A stretch of 64,000 bases of DNA, from positions 34,708 through 98,707 of the forward strand of contig JAFTEV010000074.1 of NCBI GenBank assembly GCA_017453465.1, written 5' to 3'. A program made the translations under genes and the position numbers. Under the pieces are notes generated by a model. The model saw only the letters and a list, made by a program, of their open reading frames with translations, was not told the DNA's origin and did not search any database. The stretch's first letter is position 1. The number at the start of each line of letters is the position of its first letter. The DNA is from Bacteroidaceae bacterium. Lineage in GTDB: Bacteria; Bacteroidota; Bacteroidia; Bacteroidales; Bacteroidaceae. This document shows, in pieces, positions 40,367-50,773 of this stretch.

Positions 40367-40864
40367 ATGGCTACAAAGAACCACAACCTCTCCGACTACG
40401 ACATTAACTCCGTGCCTTCAGGCGAAGGAATGAAAGTTGGCATTGTAGTCAGCGAGTGGAACAACAATATCACGGGCGCACTGCTGAAGGGCGCAATCGA
40501 CACACTGGTGAAAAACGGCGTAAGCCAAAGCGACATCAAAGTGCTCACCGTGCCGGGCAGCTTCGAGCTGATTCACGCTGCCACGCGAATGACACAGCAG
40601 CCCGTCGATGCCGTCATCGCCATCGGCTGCGTCATCCGTGGTGACACACCCCACTTCGACTACATCTGCGAAGGCACAACCTACGGTCTGGCACGCCTCA
40701 ACGCCACACAACCCATCCCCGTCATCTATGGCCTCATCACCACCAACGACATGCAACAGGCACTCGACCGTTGTGGCGGAAAACTTGGCAACAAGGGCGA
40801 CGAATGCGCCATCACTGCCATCAAGATGATTGACTTCGACCGAAAAACGACACGTTCCTTCTAA
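40367..40864 (+). CDS. ribH: 6,7-dimethyl-8-ribityllumazine synthase
   Basis: Makes lumazine, the direct precursor of riboflavin, from ArpDRP and DHBP; usually forms a 60-subunit shell or a pentamer. All landmarks are present in 165 residues: [17 protein letters not shown] with the Trp-Asn substrate site, [29 protein letters not shown] with the catalytic His, and [18 protein letters not shown]. Other rib genes are not adjacent. Its 3' end overlaps the proposed start of tamB by 35 bases. Confidence 0.97.
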   Translation: MATKNHNLSDYDINSVPSGEGMKVGIVVSEWNNNITGALLKGAIDTLVKNGVSQSDIKVLTVPGSFELIHAATRMTQQPVDAVIAIGCVIRGDTPHFDYICEGTTYGLARLNATQPIPVIYGLITTNDMQQALDRCGGKLGNKGDECAITAIKMIDFDRKTTRSF

Positions 40865-43800
40865 ATTTTCTGCTATCAGATACTTTCAACGAACACTCCG
40901 CTGGCTCATCTTAGGCTTCATAGCCATTTATGCCACACTGATTCTGCTATTCAGTTTGCCTTTTGTCCAAAAACAAACGGCAAAGTGGATAGCAGATGCT
41001 TTGTCGGAAAAGCTGGAAACCAAAGTGGAGATAGGCAACATCACACCAGGATTCCTCAACCGAATCATCCTCAACGACCTCACCCTCAACGACCGGCAAG
41101 GCGTGCAGATGCTGAAAGTATCGCGTATCTCAGCCTCCATCAACTATCTGGAACTGATGCGAGGCAACATTGTCCTGCCCACAGCCCAGCTTTTTTCGCC
41201 CACAGCCATCCTCTACCGTGACAGCATCGGAGCCGAACCCAACTACCAATTCCTTGTGGATGCCTTCCTGTCGGACGACAACAAAGAACCCACCCAGCTG
41301 AACCTACGCATCAATTCCTTCATCCTGCGCCACGCCAACATCAGCTACGATGTGAAGAACCAGCCACACACCGACTCCATTGCTACAGCCCCTGACGGAG
41401 TGCCCATCTACAGCTTCGACCATCACCACATTAGTCTGAAGGACGCAGGCATGAACGTCTCCATCAAAGCTTTATCAAACGACTCTCTCAACCTGTCCAT
41501 CAAGCGACTATCCACCAGCGAACTAAACAGCAAACTCTCGGTGGAAGAATTGAGCTTAGCACTGGAAGCTAACAAAAGGAACGCCTGGCTGACAGACTTT
41601 CGCCTGAAGATGCCGCACAGCATTCTGGCCATCGAATCGCTTCGCATCTACTACCCGGAATACGAAGAAAACGGCACCTTCAGCATCGACACCACAAGCG
41701 TGACCGCCATGCTCACCCCTGCCGACTTCAAGAGTCTGCTGCCCACACTGAAGACCGCCTACTCCCCACTCCATCTGCAAGCCAAGCTGTCGGGCAACAG
41801 CAGCCAGCTGACAGCCCACCAACTCCACATCGCAAACACCACCGGCGACATACGGCTCAACGCCACAGCCACAGCCACAATGCGAGACGGAGGAGTCAAG
41901 ACCGCATCGGCCTACATCAGCGACCTGCACGCCACCACCGACGGACTGCACCAGCTCTTCGCCGACCTGCAACTGGACGAAGAAAAACTGCGCCCTCTCT
42001 TCACCCTGGAAACCATCGACTACACGGGCAGCATAGACTACACACCGACCGAGACACGCTCCGAGGGGAAACTGCTGACCCAGGCCGGCAACCTCGACTA
42101 CCAAGCCAGCATCGACACAACAAAAACCATCACGGCCCACATCCTGGGCAAAGAGCTACAGCTTGGCACAATCTTCGAGAACGAGAACTACGGCACGGCC
42201 AACATCGACCTCGATGCTCGCGGCACCACCCACAAACTGCTCGCAGCTACGGGCAAAGTCGATGTGCTCAGCGATGCCATCGACGTGCAGACAGAAGTGG
42301 ACTACCACCACAGCAACGGCCTGCACGACCTCCGCCTGAACCTCGATGCCAACAACTTCAACCCCCACGCACTTGCACTCACCAAGGGATTCCAGGGCGA
42401 GCAATACCAGTTCAGTCTGGAAACCCACCTCACGGGCAATAGCATCGACGACGTTACCGGACACGCCCGACTCTACGATGTGCAAATGCAAGCAGACACC
42501 ACCACGCTCGACCTCAACGCCATCAATCTGAACATTGAAAAAACGGCCACCGACGAAACACACTACTCCATTGAGAGCGACTTCCTCGTACTCGACATCT
42601 TGGGCCGTGTCATGCCCTCACAGCTCCCCGGCTGCATCACCTCCATGCTCCACACCCACCTGCCCTCCCTTGTGCAGCAAACCCAGGCACCGCGCCTTCT
42701 GCCCAGCGACATCAACTTCAGCTACACCGTCTGGATGACTGACAACCAGTTTGTCCACCACTTCCTCGGCGGTGACTACCACCTCGATGCACCCGTCAAC
42801 ATCACAGGCTCCATGAACTCAGGGCAGCAAGAGCTGACACTCCGGCTGGAGACCAAGCAGCTGGAGTATGCAGGCAGCAAGTACCACAACATCACGCTCA
42901 ACTGCAACAACTCCGCCCAGCAGCTCATCACCAAACTCTCCGCCATCAACGTCAGTGAAGAATCGGCCACCAAGATAGACCTTGCTGCCCAGACCGCAAA
43001 CGACAGCATCGGCAGCAACATCAAACTGCAAATCAGGGGAAACACCGACATGGACATCGACCTGAACAGCACACTCGCCTTCACCGACAGTCTGGAACAC
43101 CTGAAGACCAGCATCGACCTGGGCCGGTCGTCCCTCTCCATCAACGACAGCACTTGGCACATCTCGCCCGCACACCTCACGCTCTGCAACAAGACCATTA
43201 CCTGTAGCAACCTCAGAATCTCGAACAACGCCAGCTACATCAACATCGACGGCACGGCCTCACCCCTGCCCGGCGACAGCATCGTTGCAGAACTCAACAA
43301 CATGCAGATAGCCTACATCCTCGACGCAGTGAACTTCAACTCGGTTGACTTCGGTGGCCTGGCCTCTGGCCGCATCATTGCCGACGACCTCCTGTCCGAC
43401 CGCCCCACACTCTCCACCCTGCTCCACGTCCAGGACTTCACCTTCGAGGGCGGACTCATGGGCCAGGCCGACATCCGTGGCCATTGGGACAGCGAGCGCA
43501 AAGCCATCATGCTCGGTGCCGACATACAGAATCCCGGCCACACCCAGGTGCAGGGCTACATCGCCCCCACTGAAGACGACATCCACCTCGACATCACTGC
43601 CCACGAAACGCCAGCCGAGTTCCTCAACGGATTCCTCGACAACGTGTTCAACCCCATCACGGGCAACCTCACCGGGCAGGTGAGCGTTGTCGGCCCCCTG
43701 AGCGAAACCGACCTTGTGGGAGAGGTCGATGCCACACTCAGCCTGAGCCTGCTCGCCACCGACGTGCCCTATCAGCTCACCCGCCAGCACGTCAGCCTGG

Positions 43801-45338
43801 AGCCTGGACGGATGGACTTCCGGGACATCACCCTCGCAGACCGCTACGGCAACCAGGGCACCGTCAGCGGACTGGTCACCCACCAGCACCTCAGCAACTT
43901 CCAGTTCAACTTCGACGTGAACTTCAACCAGTTGCTGGCCTACGAGGAACACGAGTTCAACGCCGACAAATTCTGCGCCACCATCTATGCCAACGGCAGC
44001 CTCAACATACACGGAGCAGACGGCCACCCCATGTACATCACGGCCAACCTCACACCCACACGCGGCTCCGTCTTTGCCTATGACGCTGCATCGCCCGACG
44101 CACTCGTCTCCACCAGCTTCATAGAGTTCCGCGACCTCACACCCCGCGACACCGTGCGCCAGGAACAGCCCGACTACCTCCGCTTCAACTACTTCGAGAC
44201 CGAAAACAACACCTTCGGCCACTTCCTGCTAGACCACCCGCTCAAGAAGAAACAAGACAGTCCGCAGGGCGAAGCCTACAAGGGCGACCTCTACATGGAC
44301 TTCAACGTCAACCTCAACGAAGACTGCGAAATCAAGCTCCGCATGGACAACACCACCGACGGCTACATCACCACCCACGGCAATGGGGGCCTCACCGCCA
44401 AATACTACAACAAGGGCACACTGCAACTCTTCGGCACCTACAACATCACACGTGGCAGCTACCGCCTCTACCTGCAAGACCTCATCTACCGAGACCTCAC
44501 CATGCAGCCCGGCAGCACAGTGGAGTTCAACGGACAGCCCTTCGAGGCCGACATCCACCTCGTCTGCCACCACCTCGTCAATTCGGTCCCACTCACCGAC
44601 CTCACGGCCACCAACGTACCCGCACAGAACAACAAGGTGCGCGTCAACTGCATCCTCGACATCACCGGAAACCTCGGCAACATGGACTTCAAGTTCGACT
44701 TCGACATCCTCAACACCAACGACGAAGTGAGGGGACTCGTGCGCTCCATGATCAACTCCGAAGAGGAAATGAACACACAGATGATTTACCTCCTCGCCCT
44801 GGGCCGATTCTACCCCACCAACATGGCACGCGCCAACAGCGAAGAAGCCTCTACATCTGCCGTCAACTCACTCGTCTCCAGCACCATCTCTGGCCAAATC
44901 AACAACATGATAGCAGGACTCATCGGACGCGACAGCAACTGGAACTTCGGCACAGGCATATCCACCGGCGAGCGAGGCTGGAACGACCTCGACGTGGAAG
45001 GCACCCTTTCGGGCCGACTCTTCAACGACCGACTGCTCATCAACGGCAACTTCGGCTACCGCGACAATGCCCTCACCAACCAGGGCAACTTCATCGGCGA
45101 CTTCGAGGTGAAGTGGCGACTCAAGCGCGAAGGCGGAAACATGTACCTGAAAGCCTACAACCAGACCAACGACCGCTACTTCACCAAGGCCACACTCAAC
45201 ACCCAGGGCATCGGCCTCAGCTACATGCACGACTTCGAGTCCTGGCGGCACATCTTCCGAAAAAGTTCCCGCACAGCTGTCAACACACCCGCCCACCCCA
45301 CAGACTCCACTGCCATCTTCACCGACAGCGTGAAATAA
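40830..45338 (+). CDS. tamB: TamB-like translocation/assembly protein, TTG start inside ribH
   Basis: Very long periplasm-spanning protein that moves lipid or assists outer-membrane protein assembly (AsmA/TamB class). An N-terminal membrane helix ([19 protein letters not shown], residues about 23-42) anchors it; 1,400 residues of short beta strands follow; the C-terminal region ([24 protein letters not shown] onward, ending in [19 protein letters not shown]) matches the conserved TamB domain. No ATG exists between the frame opening and residue about 96, and the anchor helix must be included, so a non-ATG start is needed; TTG at 40830 gives 1,502 residues. TamA is not adjacent. The gene is notably C-rich on the coding strand. 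Confidence 0.88.
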   Translation: MTSTEKRHVPSKFSAIRYFQRTLRWLILGFIAIYATLILLFSLPFVQKQTAKWIADALSEKLETKVEIGNITPGFLNRIILNDLTLNDRQGVQMLKVSRISASINYLELMRGNIVLPTAQLFSPTAILYRDSIGAEPNYQFLVDAFLSDDNKEPTQLNLRINSFILRHANISYDVKNQPHTDSIATAPDGVPIYSFDHHHISLKDAGMNVSIKALSNDSLNLSIKRLSTSELNSKLSVEELSLALEANKRNAWLTDFRLKMPHSILAIESLRIYYPEYEENGTFSIDTTSVTAMLTPADFKSLLPTLKTAYSPLHLQAKLSGNSSQLTAHQLHIANTTGDIRLNATATATMRDGGVKTASAYISDLHATTDGLHQLFADLQLDEEKLRPLFTLETIDYTGSIDYTPTETRSEGKLLTQAGNLDYQASIDTTKTITAHILGKELQLGTIFENENYGTANIDLDARGTTHKLLAATGKVDVLSDAIDVQTEVDYHHSNGLHDLRLNLDANNFNPHALALTKGFQGEQYQFSLETHLTGNSIDDVTGHARLYDVQMQADTTTLDLNAINLNIEKTATDETHYSIESDFLVLDILGRVMPSQLPGCITSMLHTHLPSLVQQTQAPRLLPSDINFSYTVWMTDNQFVHHFLGGDYHLDAPVNITGSMNSGQQELTLRLETKQLEYAGSKYHNITLNCNNSAQQLITKLSAINVSEESATKIDLAAQTANDSIGSNIKLQIRGNTDMDIDLNSTLAFTDSLEHLKTSIDLGRSSLSINDSTWHISPAHLTLCNKTITCSNLRISNNASYINIDGTASPLPGDSIVAELNNMQIAYILDAVNFNSVDFGGLASGRIIADDLLSDRPTLSTLLHVQDFTFEGGLMGQADIRGHWDSERKAIMLGADIQNPGHTQVQGYIAPTEDDIHLDITAHETPAEFLNGFLDNVFNPITGNLTGQVSVVGPLSETDLVGEVDATLSLSLLATDVPYQLTRQHVSLEPGRMDFRDITLADRYGNQGTVSGLVTHQHLSNFQFNFDVNFNQLLAYEEHEFNADKFCATIYANGSLNIHGADGHPMYITANLTPTRGSVFAYDAASPDALVSTSFIEFRDLTPRDTVRQEQPDYLRFNYFETENNTFGHFLLDHPLKKKQDSPQGEAYKGDLYMDFNVNLNEDCEIKLRMDNTTDGYITTHGNGGLTAKYYNKGTLQLFGTYNITRGSYRLYLQDLIYRDLTMQPGSTVEFNGQPFEADIHLVCHHLVNSVPLTDLTATNVPAQNNKVRVNCILDITGNLGNMDFKFDFDILNTNDEVRGLVRSMINSEEEMNTQMIYLLALGRFYPTNMARANSEEASTSAVNSLVSSTISGQINNMIAGLIGRDSNWNFGTGISTGERGWNDLDVEGTLSGRLFNDRLLINGNFGYRDNALTNQGNFIGDFEVKWRLKREGGNMYLKAYNQTNDRYFTKATLNTQGIGLSYMHDFESWRHIFRKSSRTAVNTPAHPTDSTAIFTDSVK

Positions 45339-45384
45339 CTCCCCCACACACCACACCCTTCCCGCCCGCATAGGCATATTTTCT

Positions 45385-45423
45385 AAGAATCATTGTGCGA
45401 TTCTTAAGAATCAAACAATGATT
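45385..45423. promoter_or_regulatory. Nested palindromes after tamB
   Basis: A perfect 14-base palindrome GATTCTTAAGAATC (45399-45412) is framed by 9-base arms AATCATTGT (45388-45396) and its complement (45415-45423); a third AAGAATC half-site is at 45385-45391. It may end tamB or bind a regulator. The rest of the 469-base gap up to 45807 holds only the promoter of the next gene and AT-rich DNA; I see no gene or known RNA in it. Confidence 0.5.
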
Positions 45424-45654
45424 TATAGTTTTATTGCCTATGTCGCCGAGAAGAAACCGCAGCGCGGGAAAGAAAAAAACACGGTGTGGAAAAGAAAAAA
45501 GTTCAGCCTGGGCAGATGCAGAAAGCAGTGACCAACAAGAACAAAAGTGCTCCAATAAATATAATAATGTGAATTGATTGCCGCAGAGAACCCCTCTTTT
45601 CTTGCCAGAAAAATAAAATGGTATGTCAGAAACGTCATTTTGGTCGGAAAAAAT

Positions 45655-45685
45655 TTTGCCATTTCTCAAGAAAGTATTACATTTG
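45655..45685 (+). promoter_or_regulatory. Promoter for the DUF4859 protein
   Basis: TTTG (45655-45658), 19 bases, TACATTTG (45678-45685). The ATG is at 45808, giving a leader of about 115 bases. Confidence 0.72.
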
Positions 45686-45807
45686 CCGCGTTTATATGCC
45701 TTTTTTAGCAGAAAAACATAGTTATTTAACTTATCTGATACCACTCCCCAAACCTGAAACTACTTTTTTAACCAATATTTATTAACCATTTAAATCTGTT
45801 TAGCATT

Positions 45808-48342
45808 ATGAAAAGAATCTACTTTTCTCTACTCGTGCTTGCCATGATGATGGTCAGCACAGTCGCTAAAGCTCAGTTCGAGGGCACCATCGAGATGTAC
45901 CCCGCAACGAACTACAACACAAAGTCGGTGGATTTCCCATTGGCAGATGTTGCACGAGTGCTGGAGACAGAACCTGCAACACTGAAAAAGGCCATCGACA
46001 ACTGGGTGAACGAGGCAAAAGCCGTGGGTCTGGACGACATCACCAACCTCATTGACGAGTACCTGACTGAGGGCAGCAATGTGACGCTTGCCGACATCAC
46101 CAACCTCATCGACATGTATCTGTCAGACGAAGTACCTGAGAAGGCTATCCTCTACATCGGTTCGCCTGAAGATACAGCCATGTTTGGCGGCGAAACAGCC
46201 GACCAATACACAGCCAACGGCTTTGGTTCTTCTTGGATGAACATGCAGGGCATGGTTGTGGAATACGGCGACACAGAAGTGACCGTGGCTGGCGACACCG
46301 TTGGTGCAGCTAAGGTGTACAACGATTTCGCTGTTGATTTGGATAGCAACTACTTTGAAATTCAGCTGGGCCAGTATCCTGATCGCCTTGTCGCTGGCGA
46401 CATCTGGACAGGCAAGTTCACACTGGTTTACGGCGGCAAGAACGCCACATTCACCGTGCGCCTGCAAGTAGTTGAGCGTCCTGCAATCGAAATTGCAAGC
46501 CTCTACTCTGAACTTGAGTTCGTGAAGGAATATGCCGACTCGCTCACCGTGACAGAAGGCAAGTCGTATGAAGGCGCAACCCTCGAAATCGACATGAGCG
46601 ACCTGGCCGACGCACTGGGCGCAGACGAAGAGGTGCTTTCTGCCAACATCGAGAACATTGTGCTCACTCGCCGCATTGAGAGCGAAAACGACTCTTACTT
46701 CCTCGGTGACTCAATCTTCGCCCCCAGCAGCCTGGCAGAAGACGCATGGTTTGGCCGCTACAGCGAGTTTGACGAGGCAACTGGCAACGAGACACTCATC
46801 CAGCAGAACGCACCACTGCCATGGAGCAGCAAGTGTACATACTACGTGAACAGCTACAAGCTGGAGGACGGCAAGTTCTCGCTCACATACGGTCAGTATC
46901 CCAACACGATGAAGGCTGGTGACAACGACTTCATTGAACTCTACATCGTGAACGGCACCAAGGCTGCCAAGCTGACACTCTTTGCCAACGTGAAGCCACA
47001 GCCCGTTATTCCACAAGACCAGATGGTAAAGGTAGGCGAAGCAACCGTTGCTGTTACTGCCAATGTTGACAATAACTACACGACAAAGGGCTTCACCATC
47101 GACATGGAAGCTGTCGTAGCTGCTCTCGGTTGCACAACCGACGACCTGGAAGATGTTTATGCCTGGGCTGCTGAAGGCCAGATGTCTGACAACCACACTG
47201 AAGGTTCAGGCGGCTTCTTCTTCAACGCTGACGGCTACATCGAACAATGGGGTTCTAACGCTGCATTCTACGTAGCACGCACTGAGACAAGCCTCCAGGA
47301 CGGTAAGTTCACCGTTGGCCAGATGCCTAACACTGTATTTGCTGACCTCGAAGGCGAAAAGACCGTAAAGGGTGACCTCATCTTCCAGTATAAGGAGAAC
47401 TACTACATCGTAACACTGGAATACACCGTGAAGGGCAAAGAGCCTAAGCCAGAAGACTTTGTATATAAGCTCGTTTCTGAAGAAACACTTTCCATTCAGA
47501 TTATCCCCAACAACAGCGGTGTCTGGGCATGGGAAACCAAGAGCACACTCGACCTTGACTACATCAAGAGCAAGATTGGCACCGACGACTTTGTGCTCTA
47601 CACAGACAAGGCTGATTCTGTAGGCAAGCTGCAGTGGTCTAACAATTACACTTGCACACCAGCTCCAGGCTTCTGGTATGGTACTACAACTTATGAGAAC
47701 GAAGAACATCAGGTTGTTGTTGACAACGCCGGTTGGGGCACCAACTCATTCGGTATAACATACGCAGACGGTGAAATCACTTGGTATCAGTACCCAGGCC
47801 AGCGCACAGCAGGCGACTCTTACTTGGCAAACATCTACCTCGCTAACGACGAGACTGGTGACTACATCAAGTACACACTCTACGTAAGATACGTGGACGA
47901 AGTAGTTCCAGAGGCAGAAGTCGCTGGTCAGGAAGAAGTGACAGTTCTGGTTTCTCCAGATCTCTACGATGAGTCTTACGGAGGCTACCTCATTGCCCTC
48001 GACATGACTGCTGCTTACGACACACTGGGCATCAGCGACGAACTCATTGAGGCTTGCTCGGTTATCGTTCCAAAGTCACAGACCGTCTTCGAGACCACAT
48101 CTACAGACGAGGCTATCTTCTACAACACCGAAGGCTACAGCGTTTCTCCTGAAGACGAAAGTGCAGTCATCTCTGCTTCACTCATCATCAACGATGAAGG
48201 CAAACCTGCCCTCTACGTGGACGACTTCACAAGCTTCTTCGACGTAGAAAATGCAACTACAAAAGTTCGCATCGGTCTGGAATACGACGGCAAGCGTTAC
48301 CTCCACATCATCACACTGACCAACGTGCCGGCCAACGAATAA
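45808..48342 (+). CDS. Large secreted protein with DUF4859-like modules and dockerin-like repeats
   Basis: An 844-residue acidic exported protein. Signal peptide: FSLLVLAMMMVSTVAKAQ. The body has several similar modules; the pattern helix (VVAALGCTTDDLEDVYAWA), then GGFFFNADGYIEQWG, then QDGKFTVGQMPNTV and a strand-rich end, is that of DUF4859 and recurs near residues 350-410, 410-550 and 560-700. Between residues 74 and 107 two copies of a DITNLID-x-YL unit occur (GLDDITNLIDEYL, VTLADITNLIDMYL), like the two helices of type I dockerins but without clear Ca-binding loops. Codon use is more even and AT-richer than in tamB. The role is unknown; surface glycan binding is a guess. Confidence 0.75.
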   Translation: MKRIYFSLLVLAMMMVSTVAKAQFEGTIEMYPATNYNTKSVDFPLADVARVLETEPATLKKAIDNWVNEAKAVGLDDITNLIDEYLTEGSNVTLADITNLIDMYLSDEVPEKAILYIGSPEDTAMFGGETADQYTANGFGSSWMNMQGMVVEYGDTEVTVAGDTVGAAKVYNDFAVDLDSNYFEIQLGQYPDRLVAGDIWTGKFTLVYGGKNATFTVRLQVVERPAIEIASLYSELEFVKEYADSLTVTEGKSYEGATLEIDMSDLADALGADEEVLSANIENIVLTRRIESENDSYFLGDSIFAPSSLAEDAWFGRYSEFDEATGNETLIQQNAPLPWSSKCTYYVNSYKLEDGKFSLTYGQYPNTMKAGDNDFIELYIVNGTKAAKLTLFANVKPQPVIPQDQMVKVGEATVAVTANVDNNYTTKGFTIDMEAVVAALGCTTDDLEDVYAWAAEGQMSDNHTEGSGGFFFNADGYIEQWGSNAAFYVARTETSLQDGKFTVGQMPNTVFADLEGEKTVKGDLIFQYKENYYIVTLEYTVKGKEPKPEDFVYKLVSEETLSIQIIPNNSGVWAWETKSTLDLDYIKSKIGTDDFVLYTDKADSVGKLQWSNNYTCTPAPGFWYGTTTYENEEHQVVVDNAGWGTNSFGITYADGEITWYQYPGQRTAGDSYLANIYLANDETGDYIKYTLYVRYVDEVVPEAEVAGQEEVTVLVSPDLYDESYGGYLIALDMTAAYDTLGISDELIEACSVIVPKSQTVFETTSTDEAIFYNTEGYSVSPEDESAVISASLIINDEGKPALYVDDFTSFFDVENATTKVRIGLEYDGKRYLHIITLTNVPANE

Positions 48343-48370
48343 ACCAGCGTGCAAAGCACAACTAAATAGA

Positions 48371-48405
48371 ATGAGCCTCGCAGGGAAAAGTCCTGCGAGG
48401 CTCAT
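48371..48405. terminator. Bidirectional terminator
   Basis: A 14-bp perfect stem (ATGAGCCTCGCAGG with 48392-48405) around GAAAAGT, followed by TGTTTTAT. It lies between the convergent DUF4859 gene and mltG. Confidence 0.88.
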
Positions 48406-48429
48406 TGTTTTATCTACGTTACTGAGAAT

Positions 48430-49455
48430 TTACTTCTTAATACCTCTTTCGTTCAGTGCTCTGACATAGCGGCGGGCGTTTTGCTGATGTTCGGCGTAGG
48501 TGGCGGCAAAGTTGTGAGTTCCTGAGAAATCCTCTTTGGCGCACATGTAGAGGTAATTGTGGGTTTCGTGGTTCAGCACCGCATCAATGCCGACAACCGA
48601 CGGAATGCGGATGGGACCAGGCGGAAGCCCCTTGTACTTATAGGTGTTGTAGGGAGAATCCACTTCCAGATGCTTGCGCAGCACACGGCGAATGGAGAAG
48701 TCGCCCACAGCAAAGATGACGGTGGGGTCGCTCTGCAACAGCATGTTTGCTTTCAGACGGTTGAGGTACAGCCCTGCAATGCGGGGCTTCTCGGCGTTGT
48801 TGGCCGTTTCGGAGTCAACGATGCTGGCCAGCGTGACTACTTCCTCACGGCTCATCCCCAGTTGCTTGGCTTTTGCCTGACGTGCTTCTGTCCAGAACGC
48901 CGCATTTTCCTTTTGCATACGCTCCAGCAACTGCTCGGCAGTGATGTCCCAATAAACCTGATAGGTGTTAGGAATGAAAAGCGCGGGCACAGTCTCGCGG
49001 CTGTAACCCAACTTGGCACAGGCCGCACTATCGGTCAACAGCGTAGCCAGAGCCGCTGAGTCCAGCATCAAGCCATCGCTCAGTCGGCTTGCCATGAGCT
49101 GCACGGTGCGCACCGATGGAACAATCAGGTTGAGGGGTGTCTGTGCATGGTTGCGGATGTTGCGCAGCAAAGTCAGCATGTTCATTGTCGGCTCCACCTC
49201 GTAGCGGCCTGGCTTTAGTCGGTCGGCTATTCCCAGTGCCCTTGTCGCAAGGTCGAAGCCCACCATGCACGACGGACTGGCCACCTCCACAATCTTCCGC
49301 TCCACCGTCTGCATATCGTCCTCTGGATAGATGTAGAGATAGTCCGTCTTGGCGTTGTTGAACTGTTCGCCCAACAGGGAATAAGCTGTGACAATGCCGT
49401 AGCCCAAGCCGAGGAAAGCGGCTACGGAGAGTGCAGATAAAACTGTCTTGTTCAT
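48430..49455 (-). CDS. mltG: Endolytic murein transglycosylase MltG
   Basis: Inner-membrane lytic transglycosylase that cuts nascent glycan strands and sets their length. One N-terminal membrane helix (VLSALSVAAFLGLGYGIVTAY), a LysM-like segment (LKPGRYEV) and the YceG domain follow, with LASIVDSETANNAEKPRIAGLYLNRL and LLQSDPTVIFA; GLPPGPIRIPS is near the end. In most homologues the first acidic residue of the S-I-V-E motif is Glu; here position 214 is Asp (SIVDSE), with E216 close by. Start at 49455 (MNKTVLS) is chosen over an in-frame Met four codons upstream. It lies 43 bases after the CobW gene. Confidence 0.93.
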   Translation of the reverse strand: MNKTVLSALSVAAFLGLGYGIVTAYSLLGEQFNNAKTDYLYIYPEDDMQTVERKIVEVASPSCMVGFDLATRALGIADRLKPGRYEVEPTMNMLTLLRNIRNHAQTPLNLIVPSVRTVQLMASRLSDGLMLDSAALATLLTDSAACAKLGYSRETVPALFIPNTYQVYWDITAEQLLERMQKENAAFWTEARQAKAKQLGMSREEVVTLASIVDSETANNAEKPRIAGLYLNRLKANMLLQSDPTVIFAVGDFSIRRVLRKHLEVDSPYNTYKYKGLPPGPIRIPSVVGIDAVLNHETHNYLYMCAKEDFSGTHNFAATYAEHQQNARRYVRALNERGIKK

Positions 49456-49498
49456 AAAATGACCCAAAGAATCTGTGTAATCAGTGCAATCAGTGGTG

Positions 49499-50758
49499 CT
49501 ACTCGCTCAAGCATAAGTCCAGTTCGTGGCAAATGGCTTCCTTGTCCATCTTCTGCCCAATGAAGACCAGCTTCTGCATACGGTCTCCATACTTTTCGTC
49601 CCAGTCGCGGCGGATGCCAGGCTCAGCCTGCAAGAGTCGCTCCAGTTCGTCCTTCGGCATGGTGGCGTACCACTGACCCGCATTGCGCAGGGACACCTGC
49701 TTGCCAGCCTGTTCAAAGACATAGCAAACGTGCTGTTCGTCAGCAAAGTAGCAGATGCCCTTGGCACGAATCACCGTCTTGGGCCAGCGGCGAGCCACAA
49801 AGTCGTCGAAGGCAGAAAGGTCCATCGGCTGGCGGCGGTAATAGACAAAGGTGCTGATGCCATACTCCTCAGCCTCGCCTTCCTCATCGTGGTGGTGATG
49901 GTGATGATGATGTTCGTGAGCGTGATGGTCATGGTGGGTGTCGTGGTCATCATCGTCGTCGTCGTCATCGTCCTCATGGTCGTGGTAATGATGGTGGTGT
50001 TCTTCTTCCTCCTCTTCGTCTTCGGGATGCTGCTCTATTTCATTAATCCAGGCAGCAGAAGTAGCCACCTTGTCGAAATCAAAGGCGCGGGTGTTGATGA
50101 TGCGGTCAAGGTCCACATCGCCATAGTTGCACTCGATGATTTCGGCCTTGGGCTGAATGGCACGAATGATTTCCTTGATGCGTCCCAGTTCTTGCGGAGT
50201 GACTTCGGCAGCCTTGTTCAGCAAGATGATATTGCAGAACTCAATCTGCTGAATCACAAGGTTCTCAATGTCGTCTTCGGCCAACTTGCGGTTCATCAGC
50301 CCATCGCCACAGGCAAACTCATCCTGCATACGCAGCGCGTCAACCACTGTGACGATGCTGTCCACCACGGGAATGCCCTCCTGAATGTATTTGCCACCCA
50401 TCGAGGGAATGGAGCAGATGGTCTGAGCAATGGGTGCCGGTTCGCAGATACCGCTTGCCTCAATCACGATGTAGTCGAAGCGGTGCTGGCTGATAATGTC
50501 GGTCAGCTGTTCCACCAAGTCCATCTTCAGCGTGCAACAGATGCAGCCGTTCTGCAGGGCCACCAGCGAGTCGTCCTTCTGGTCCACCACACCACCCTTC
50601 TGAATCAGGTCGGCATCAATGTTCACTTCGCCGATGTCATTCACAATGACTGCAAAGCGAATGCCTTTCTTGTTCGACAGGATGCGATTGAGCAAAGTTG
50701 TTTTGCCGCTGCCCAAGTAACCCGTGAGCAGCAGCACAGGAATGTTCTGAATGTTCAT
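49499..50758 (-). CDS. CobW/G3E-family GTPase with a long His/Asp-rich metal-binding stretch
   Basis: Metal chaperone GTPase of the COG0523 type, expected to load zinc (or another divalent metal) into target proteins. Motifs: Walker A GYLGSGKTT (13-21), the metal-binding GCICCTL with Cys 72, 74 and 75, then NKAAEVT near the NKxD position. Residues about 250-292 are a very His/Asp/Glu-rich insert with runs of eight His and nine Asp, followed by a C-terminal CobW domain (GICYFADEQHVCYVF). Such inserts buffer metals. It is 15 bases after a small membrane protein and 43 before mltG, in one direction. Zinc as substrate is inferred. Confidence 0.92.
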   Translation of the reverse strand: MNIQNIPVLLLTGYLGSGKTTLLNRILSNKKGIRFAVIVNDIGEVNIDADLIQKGGVVDQKDDSLVALQNGCICCTLKMDLVEQLTDIISQHRFDYIVIEASGICEPAPIAQTICSIPSMGGKYIQEGIPVVDSIVTVVDALRMQDEFACGDGLMNRKLAEDDIENLVIQQIEFCNIILLNKAAEVTPQELGRIKEIIRAIQPKAEIIECNYGDVDLDRIINTRAFDFDKVATSAAWINEIEQHPEDEEEEEEHHHHYHDHEDDDDDDDDDHDTHHDHHAHEHHHHHHHHDEEGEAEEYGISTFVYYRRQPMDLSAFDDFVARRWPKTVIRAKGICYFADEQHVCYVFEQAGKQVSLRNAGQWYATMPKDELERLLQAEPGIRRDWDEKYGDRMQKLVFIGQKMDKEAICHELDLCLSE

Positions 50759-50773
50759 ATTTATCTGTGTATT

